Below are positions 58,597 through 64,000 of a DNA stretch of 64,000 bases, in pieces. Numbering within the stretch: the first letter of the stretch is position 1; each line of letters begins with the position of its first letter. The translations under genes and the position numbers were made by a program. Below the pieces are notes generated by a model that worked only from the letters and a program-made list of their open reading frames with translations, ran no database searches and was not told where the DNA came from. Source of the stretch: Caulobacter sp. (GTDB taxonomy: Bacteria; Pseudomonadota; Alphaproteobacteria; Caulobacterales; Caulobacteraceae); NCBI GenBank assembly GCA_017745235.1, contig JAGHZU010000016.1:18810-82809 (forward strand), in the 5' to 3' direction.

Positions 58597-59985
58597 ATGA
58601 GGCTGCTGTCGAAAGGCGACCGCAACGGCAAGAGCGGCGTGAAGCCGGTTATGCTGGCGGCTGAGAGCGAGCGTCCGGAAAGCGCCGAGGGCGCCGACCG
58701 TCTGGTCGAGGCCACGCAGGCCATCGGCGTCCGCTACGAGACCATCCATGGCGGTCTCGACAGCATCAGCCGCGTGGTCGAGCACCTGCGCGCCATCGAG
58801 CCGCTGCTGGCCGAGATCCGCGCCCCGGTCGCCGAGGAGTTCGAGGCCCGCCGCGCCGAGCACGCCGAGCTGATCGCCCTGCGCGCCGCCTTTGAACAGG
58901 CCTCGCGCCAGCTGGCGCTGTCCCAGGCCGAGGAACGCGATCTCTCGGCCAAGCTGGCCGCCTCCGAGGCCGGCCTGACCGAATCCGAAGCCCGCCGCCA
59001 GGCCTTGGACGTGGCGCTGGAGGACAGCGCCCTGGAAATCGACCGCCTGCGCAATGGCCTGCAGCAGTCCGAACTGAAGGTCGGCGGCCTCGAGGCCTCG
59101 CTGCGTGACGCCAGCGGCCGCGCCGAGCACCTGGCCCAGGACGTCGAGACCCTGCGCGCCCAGACCCAGGACATTGACGCCCGTCGCGGCGAGTCCGAGG
59201 CCGCCCTGGCCCGCGCCAACCAGCAATCGGCCCTGCAGGTCGAGGAGCTGGGAGCCCTGAAGAAGCGTCTGGACCAGGCCGGCGCCGACGTCGCCCGCCT
59301 TTCGCGCATCGAGACCGAGCTGGAAGCCCAGGTCGCCGCCGAACGCGCCCGCCTGCTGGCCTCCGACAACGCCCTGGCCGCGTTCCAGGCCGACAGCGCC
59401 CGCACCATCCGCGGCCTGGAAGCCCAGGTCGAGGCCGCCCGCACCGAGGTCTCGGCCCTGCAGACCCGACTGGAGACCGCCACGGTCCGGGCCGAGAAGC
59501 TGGAAGAGATGAACGGCGGCATTTCGGCCCGCCTCAACGAATCCAGCGCCCAGCAGCAGGCCGTCGAGCGCCGCGCCGGCGACCTCAACGTCGCTCTGGA
59601 ACGCGCTTTGGAACGCGTCCGCGGCCTCGAAGACGAGGTCGAGGACCTGCGGGCCCGCCACGCTGGGGTCGACACCGCCCGAGCCGCCGCGATCGAGCGC
59701 GCCGACCAGCTGGCCAAGGCTGTCGCCGCCCACGAGAAGGCTCTCAAGCGCGCCGAGGAGCGCGCCGGCCAGCTGCGCACCCGGTTCGAGACGCTCCAGG
59801 CCTCGCAGGACGAGGTGCAGCGCGCCCACGCCGACAAGTTGGCCGAGATCCAGGCCGAGCTGGAGCGCGTCCGCTCTGAAGCCGCTTTGGCCGAAGGCGC
59901 CCTGGAATCGGCCCGTCGCGATCGGTCGCGCCTGCAGATGGCCCTGCTGGGCGCCACCAGCGACGATCTGGCCGCTGCGGGCTGA
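58597..59985 (+). CDS. creS: Crescentin-like coiled-coil (intermediate-filament-like) protein
   Basis: A 462-residue protein that is almost wholly heptad coiled coil from about residue 70 to 450, with no enzyme motif. The start MRLLSKGDRNGKSGVKP is basic and, from memory, closely resembles the membrane-attaching head of Caulobacter crescentin (about 457 residues), which bends the cell. The end SRRDRSRLQMALLGA-type tail is short and non-helical. A GAGGG element lies upstream of the ATG at 58597; the GTG at 58588 is an alternative. Another coiled-coil protein such as a polar organiser or SMC-like factor is the alternative, as heptad sequences converge easily. Confidence 0.65.
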   Translation: MRLLSKGDRNGKSGVKPVMLAAESERPESAEGADRLVEATQAIGVRYETIHGGLDSISRVVEHLRAIEPLLAEIRAPVAEEFEARRAEHAELIALRAAFEQASRQLALSQAEERDLSAKLAASEAGLTESEARRQALDVALEDSALEIDRLRNGLQQSELKVGGLEASLRDASGRAEHLAQDVETLRAQTQDIDARRGESEAALARANQQSALQVEELGALKKRLDQAGADVARLSRIETELEAQVAAERARLLASDNALAAFQADSARTIRGLEAQVEAARTEVSALQTRLETATVRAEKLEEMNGGISARLNESSAQQQAVERRAGDLNVALERALERVRGLEDEVEDLRARHAGVDTARAAAIERADQLAKAVAAHEKALKRAEERAGQLRTRFETLQASQDEVQRAHADKLAEIQAELERVRSEAALAEGALESARRDRSRLQMALLGATSDDLAAAG

Positions 59986-60011
59986 TCGCCTCGTCAAGCT
60001 GAACCAAGAAG

Positions 60012-60039
60012 TCCCGGGCCTTGCGCCCGGGATTTTCGT
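60012..60039 (+). terminator. Terminator after the crescentin-like gene
   Basis: An 8-base stem (60012-60019 with 60025-60032) and CTTGC-type loop, then TTTTCGTTT. It lies 27 bases past the stop, between two convergent genes. Confidence 0.85.
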
Positions 60040-60045
60040 TTGAGC

Positions 60046-60594
60046 TCAGGGCGTCTTGCCGGTCTCCGCCTTCCCGGTTTCGGCATAGGCCTTGAGGCGA
60101 TCGAGCTGCTGGCCCAGCACCTGGTCGACGGTGGGCGCGATCCTGTCGAGACCGCCCTTCATGTAGCCGCCGACGTCGTAGGTCTGGACCAGGGTGGTTC
60201 GACCGTCGGCCTCCGACAGGGTCCAGGCCAGGTGGCCGCTCGCGCCGCTGGCCTGAAGCGGCCCCAGGGCGCCGAACAGCCGCAGGGCCTTGCCCGGCTG
60301 GGCGTAGACGACGGTCATGTGCAGCACCGAGCCGCCGCCGGGCAGCTTCTCGCAGAAACAGCCGCCGGCCATCGGGGCCAGAGACAGGCTGGCGGCCGAG
60401 CCCGACCAGGTGTGTTCGCCGCTCCACCAGGCCGAAGGCTGGGAGAGGGCCGCATAGACCCGGTCGGCGGGCGCTGCGATCACGACCTCGCGTCGGACCT
60501 CGAAACCGTTCGGCGCAGCGTCGACCACCGCGGCCGAGGCTGTGGTTCCGATCAGGGCCAGGGCCGTCGCGGCGGCGATCAGCAGGGGTCTCAT
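60046..60594 (-). CDS. Exported SRPBCC (START/polyketide-cyclase-like) protein
   Basis: A 182-residue protein with signal peptide MRPLLIAAATALALIGTTASA. The rest fits the SRPBCC helix-grip fold: VRREVVIAAPADRVYAALSQPSAWW at the start, a central HLAWTLSEADGRTTLVQTYDVGGY, and a long C-terminal helix (VDQVLGQQLDRLKAYAET). It likely binds a hydrophobic ligand in the periplasm. The ATG at 60594 has GGGAGGA 8 bases upstream; a longer frame to 60648 has no ribosome site. It is 66 bases downstream of murI on the same strand. Confidence 0.83.
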   Translation of the reverse strand: MRPLLIAAATALALIGTTASAAVVDAAPNGFEVRREVVIAAPADRVYAALSQPSAWWSGEHTWSGSAASLSLAPMAGGCFCEKLPGGGSVLHMTVVYAQPGKALRLFGALGPLQASGASGHLAWTLSEADGRTTLVQTYDVGGYMKGGLDRIAPTVDQVLGQQLDRLKAYAETGKAETGKTP

Positions 60595-60660
60595 CACGTG
60601 TCCTCCCGGCGGAACCGGAAGGGTCGGGTCGGTCGAGGTCGCCGTCAAGCTCGGGCGGTC

Positions 60661-61512
60661 TCAGGCCTTCTCGAACCGTAGCGGACCGCCCCAGAAGCTT
60701 TCGACCAGGCCGTTCTGCGGGCCGGGCTTGCCGGTGGTCAGGAAGGCCCGCGAACCGCCGGTTCCCGGATCGTACTCCGGATGACGCTGCAGGTAGAGCT
60801 CCAGGGCGTCGGCGGTGGACGGAGGCTGCTGGATCATCGGCGTGCCGGCCGGCAGGGCCGCGCGGAAGATGTCGGCGATGATCTCGTAGTGGGTGCAGCC
60901 CAGCACGGCCCGATCGGGATAGCGGCCGATGCGCGTCTTCAGGGCCTGGACGTAGCCCTCGACCGCCTTGGCCAGGTCCACGGCGCCGGCGTCGGACTCG
61001 ATCATCGGCACCAGGTCGGGACAGGGCTGGGAGAAGACGGCTATGTCCTGCTTCCGCTTGTCGATCTCGATCTCGTAGACCCGCGAATTGGTGGTGCCCT
61101 GGGTCGAGAAGACGCCCAGGACGTCCAGTTGCTCGACCTTGTCGCCGCGCCGCTCGGCCTCGTGCTCCCAAGGCAGGCCCGTAGCCGCCTCGATGGTGGG
61201 CACGATGATGCCCAGCACGTTGACCGGCCGGCCCAGCCGCTGGCGGTAGCCGGGCAGCCAGGTCTGCTGCAGGCGGCGCAGGGCGATGGCGCTGGCGGTG
61301 TTGCAGGCCAGGACCACCAGGCTGGCGCCGGTGTCGAACAGGCGCTCGCAGCCGGCCCGCGTGAGGTCGACGATCTCCTCGCCGGACCGGCCGCCATAGG
61401 GCGCGTTGGCCTGGTCGGCCAGGTAGGTGAAGTCCGCCTGGGGCAGACGCTGCACGAGGGCGCGATGGACCGTCAGGCCCCCCACGCCGGAGTCGAAGAC
61501 GCCGATGGACAT
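60661..61512 (-). CDS. murI: Glutamate racemase
   Basis: A 283-residue cofactor-free racemase that supplies D-glutamate for peptidoglycan. MSIGVFDSGVGGLTVHRAL has the first catalytic region; VVLACNTASAIALRRL contains catalytic Cys (about 74) and AVLGCTHYEIIADIF the second (about 187). FTYLADQANAPYGGRSGEEI and GIIVPTIEAA are conserved. The ATG at 61512 begins exactly at the conserved strand; the open frame continues to 61644 with no family sequence. It is divergent from the M3 peptidase. Confidence 0.94.
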   Translation of the reverse strand: MSIGVFDSGVGGLTVHRALVQRLPQADFTYLADQANAPYGGRSGEEIVDLTRAGCERLFDTGASLVVLACNTASAIALRRLQQTWLPGYRQRLGRPVNVLGIIVPTIEAATGLPWEHEAERRGDKVEQLDVLGVFSTQGTTNSRVYEIEIDKRKQDIAVFSQPCPDLVPMIESDAGAVDLAKAVEGYVQALKTRIGRYPDRAVLGCTHYEIIADIFRAALPAGTPMIQQPPSTADALELYLQRHPEYDPGTGGSRAFLTTGKPGPQNGLVESFWGGPLRFEKA

Positions 61513-61732
61513 GCCCTGGCTTAACCCGCCGCCGCCGGGCCGTCCACGCGGGGGCGGCGCGAAATCGAAGGAGTTTCGGTGCAGGCGGGGCAAAACCGGC
61601 TTCCCCGGGACGCCGGATCGGCGCCAACCTGTCGCCGAATTCATCGTCCAGGGATGGTTCGAGCGGAAATACGGCTACGCAGGGACCAGTTTGGGCCTTA
61701 GGGTCGAGCTTCGTCCACGCGGAGACATTCCC

Positions 61733-63868
61733 TTGAAGCGTCGCTCCTTCCTCGCCGCCGCCAGCGCCACGGCCCTGATGCCCATGATCGCCAAAGCCCA
61801 GACCGCCGCCGCTCCCGCCAATCCGCTGCTGGCGCCCTGGACGGGCCCGCACGGCGGCCTGGCGCCGTTCGACAAGGTCAAGCCGGACCTGTTCGCCTCG
61901 GCCTACGAGGCCGCCATGGCCGAGCAGCGCCAGGAGATCTTCGCCCTGACCGCCAAGCGCTCGGCGCCGACGTTCGAGGGCGTGCTGGCGGCCCTGGAGA
62001 ACTCGGGCCGGGCCATGCAGCGGGTCAACGCCCTGTTCGGGGTGTTCACCTCGACCATGAACGACGCGGCCATGCAGAAGGTCGAGGCCGAAACCACGCC
62101 CAAGCTGGCCGCGTTCAGCGACGAGATCATCCAGAACGAGCAGCTGTTCGCCCGGATCAAGACCGTCTACGACGCCCGCGAGACCGCCGGGCTGACGCCC
62201 GAGCAAAAGCGCCTGACCTGGGTGGTCTACAACAATTTCGCCCGCCAGGGCGCGGCGCTGGACGCGACCAAGAAGGCGCGCCTTGGCCAGATCAACCAGG
62301 CCCTGGCAGGCCTCTACACCAAGTTCAGCCAGAACGAACTGGCCGACGAGGAAGGCTACACCCTGACCCTGGAGACCGAGGCAGACCTGGCGGGCCTGCC
62401 GGACTCAGTCCGCGCCAGCGCCGCCGCGACGGCCGAGGAGAAGGGCCTGAAGGGCAAGTGGGTCATCACCAACACCCGCTCGTCGATGGAGCCCTTCCTC
62501 GTCTATTCCGACCGGCGCGACCTGCGCCAGAAGGGCTGGAAGATGTGGGTTTCGCGCGGCGACAACGGCGACGCCCACGACAACAAGGCCGTCATCACCG
62601 ACATCCTGAAGCTGCGGGCCGAGAAGGCCCAGCTGCTGGGCTTCCCCACCTACGCCCACTGGATCACGGCCGACCAGATGTCCAAGACCCCGGACGCGGC
62701 CATGAGCCTGATGATGCAGGTCTGGAAGCCGGCCGTGGAACGGGTCCACGAGGAGGTCGCCGACATGCAGAAGGTGGCCGACGGCGAGGGCGCCACCTTC
62801 AAGATCGCCCCCTGGGACTACCGGTACTACGCCGAGAAGGTGCGCAAGGCGCGGTATGACCTCGACCAGAACCAGGTCAAGCCGTACCTGCAGCTGGAGA
62901 AGCTGCGGGAGGCCATCCACTGGGCGGCCGGCGAGCTCTACGGCTTCACCTTCACCCAGATCAAGGACGTCCCGGTCTGCCATCCCGACGTGCGGGTGTG
63001 GGAAGTGACCAAGGGCTCCGAGCGCGTGGGGCTTTGGTACTTCGACCCCTACGCCCGGGCCGGCAAGCAGTCGGGCGCGTGGATGAGCGAGTACCGCACC
63101 CAGGAGAAGTTCAGGGGCGTGGTCACCCCGATCGTCTCCAACAACTGCAACTTCGTGAAGGGCAAGCCCGGCGAGCCGGTGCTGATCTCGTGGGACGACG
63201 CCGTCACCATGTTCCACGAGTTCGGCCACGCCCTGCACGGCCTCAACTCCAACGTCACCTACCCCACCCTGGCCGGCACGAACGTGGCCCGCGACTTCGT
63301 GGAGTTCCCCAGCCAGCTGAACGAGCACTGGCTGCCGACCAAGCCGGTGCTGACCAAGTTCGCCGTGCACTACCAGACCGGCAAGCCGATCCCCGACGAA
63401 CTGGTGGCCAAGATCGAGAAGGCCCACACCTTCAACCAGGGCTTCTCGACCGTGGAATACCTGGCCTCGGCCATCTACGACATGAAGATCCACCTGGCCG
63501 CCAAAGGTCAGGCGATCGACCCGGCCGCCTTCGAGACGGCGACCATGACCGAGATCGGCATGCCGTCCGAGATCGTCATGCGCCACCGGCCCACCCAGTT
63601 CGGCCACATCTTCTCGGGCGACGGCTATTCGGCCGGCTACTACAACTACATCTGGGCCGACACCCTGACGGCCGACGCCGCCGAGGCCTTCCAGGAAGCC
63701 CCGGGCGGCTTCTACGACAAGGCCGTGGCCAAGCGCCTGCATGACGACATCATGAGCGTGGGCAACACCATCGACGCTGGCGAGGCCTTCCGCCGGTTCC
63801 GCGGTCGCGACGCCAAGATCGGGGCGCTGATGCGCAATCGCGGGTTCCCGGTTCCTCCGGGAGCCTAG
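61733..63868 (+). CDS. dcp: M3-family peptidase (Dcp/oligopeptidase-like) with twin-arginine signal
   Basis: A 711-residue zinc peptidase cutting dipeptides from oligopeptide ends. The zinc motif HEFGH is at 495-499 in VTMFHEFGHALHGLNS, with the third ligand further on; YYNYIWADTLTADAAEAF is a conserved late block. The N-terminus MKRRSFLAAASATALMPMIAKAQ has the twin-arginine pattern and an AKA-Q cleavage site, so the folded enzyme would go to the periplasm. The start is a TTG at 61733 with GGAGA 8 bases upstream; no ATG gives this signal. The Dcp subgroup rather than PepF fits the length. Confidence 0.92.
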   Translation: MKRRSFLAAASATALMPMIAKAQTAAAPANPLLAPWTGPHGGLAPFDKVKPDLFASAYEAAMAEQRQEIFALTAKRSAPTFEGVLAALENSGRAMQRVNALFGVFTSTMNDAAMQKVEAETTPKLAAFSDEIIQNEQLFARIKTVYDARETAGLTPEQKRLTWVVYNNFARQGAALDATKKARLGQINQALAGLYTKFSQNELADEEGYTLTLETEADLAGLPDSVRASAAATAEEKGLKGKWVITNTRSSMEPFLVYSDRRDLRQKGWKMWVSRGDNGDAHDNKAVITDILKLRAEKAQLLGFPTYAHWITADQMSKTPDAAMSLMMQVWKPAVERVHEEVADMQKVADGEGATFKIAPWDYRYYAEKVRKARYDLDQNQVKPYLQLEKLREAIHWAAGELYGFTFTQIKDVPVCHPDVRVWEVTKGSERVGLWYFDPYARAGKQSGAWMSEYRTQEKFRGVVTPIVSNNCNFVKGKPGEPVLISWDDAVTMFHEFGHALHGLNSNVTYPTLAGTNVARDFVEFPSQLNEHWLPTKPVLTKFAVHYQTGKPIPDELVAKIEKAHTFNQGFSTVEYLASAIYDMKIHLAAKGQAIDPAAFETATMTEIGMPSEIVMRHRPTQFGHIFSGDGYSAGYYNYIWADTLTADAAEAFQEAPGGFYDKAVAKRLHDDIMSVGNTIDAGEAFRRFRGRDAKIGALMRNRGFPVPPGA

Positions 63869-63880
63869 GGGTTAGCGGAG

Positions 63881-63990
63881 CCTCCCCCTGAGGGGGGAGG
63901 TGTCGGCGAAGCCGAAGGGGCAAGGCTCCTATCTGTGCGAGCCTACTTGCCCCCTCCGCGCCTTCGGCGCTCCTCCCCCGGAGGGGGAAG
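63881..63990. repeat. Paired GC-rich inverted repeats (REP-like)
   Basis: Two copies of one element face each other: 63883-63924 and, in reverse complement, 63946-63988, sharing CTTGCCCC, a GGCGAAGCC/GCGCCTTCGGCGC core and a CCTCCCCC/GGGGGAGG end. Spacing is about 20 bases. Related C-rich/G-rich pieces occur at 3498-3525 and 3638-3665. The layout is like a REP bimodule and could also act as a terminator for the M3 peptidase gene. Confidence 0.6.
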
Positions 63991-64000
63991 AATAGGTCCG

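Noticed and set aside
59744..62206. Leftward 820-codon frame over the racemase region
   Set aside because: Overlaps murI and the SRPBCC gene in another frame and the M3 peptidase on the other strand; Arg/Gly/Pro-rich with no motif.

Overview
The window is a high-GC chromosomal segment of an alphaproteobacterium, most likely Caulobacter or a close relative. Supporting signs are a crescentin-like coiled-coil protein opening with MRLLSK, a serralysin of the S-layer-protease type, an S16 protein with a long Ala/Glu tail, frequent TTG/GTG starts, and interspersed GC-rich inverted repeats. The species is inferred from gene content only.

Layout. Positions 1-4871 hold housekeeping genes: argE (cut by the window edge), a glutathione transferase, an FKBP lipoprotein, galU and threonine dehydratase. 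Positions 4872-23727 form a surface-polysaccharide island. A Wzm/Wzt exporter, a two-part glycosyltransferase, an unassigned 553-residue protein and a methyltransferase run rightward. An opposing cluster holds two methyltransferases, a GT4 enzyme, a 1179-residue GT2-WbsX enzyme, a PhyH-type dioxygenase and a heptose kinase. An IS5-type transposase scar marks the point where the two clusters converge. Next come an AGE-family epimerase and a fused heptose-1-phosphate nucleotidyltransferase/HAD protein that lies directly downstream of transketolase. Together these suggest a nucleotide-activated (probably GDP-) D-glycero-D-manno-heptose supply for the glycan, although no GmhA isomerase is visible.

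Positions 25901-36018 carry NAD synthetase, a mannose-1-phosphate guanylyltransferase with a GmhB-like phosphatase, an Fsa/TalC aldolase, a reverse-transsulfuration pair (cystathionine beta-synthase and gamma-lyase), an MscS channel and a sugar aminotransferase. Positions 36082-37721 encode a MotA/ExbB-like and MotB/OmpA-like pair resembling the ZorAB motor half but without Zorya effectors. Positions 37819-44229 hold an MFS exporter, an ATP-dependent DNA ligase and its usual partner exonuclease (separated here by a thioesterase and a DUF2167 protein), and two hotdog thioesterases. A perfect PsrA-like palindrome lies between the ligase and the first thioesterase.

Positions 44419-50338 contain a 32-codon membrane peptide, a histone-deacetylase-like hydrolase, TesB, an S41 peptidase and the ffh-rpsP-rimM operon. 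Positions 50561-54876 hold the serralysin, a small secreted protein, a TraB/GumN-like protein without its usual metal-ligand His, and a VOC protein. Positions 54895-58333 are a peroxide-defence module: OxyR divergent from ahpC-ahpF, with OxyR-like sites visible between them. The window closes with the crescentin-like gene, an SRPBCC protein, murI, a Tat-exported M3 peptidase and a paired repeat. No rRNA, tRNA, CRISPR array or intact mobile element was seen.
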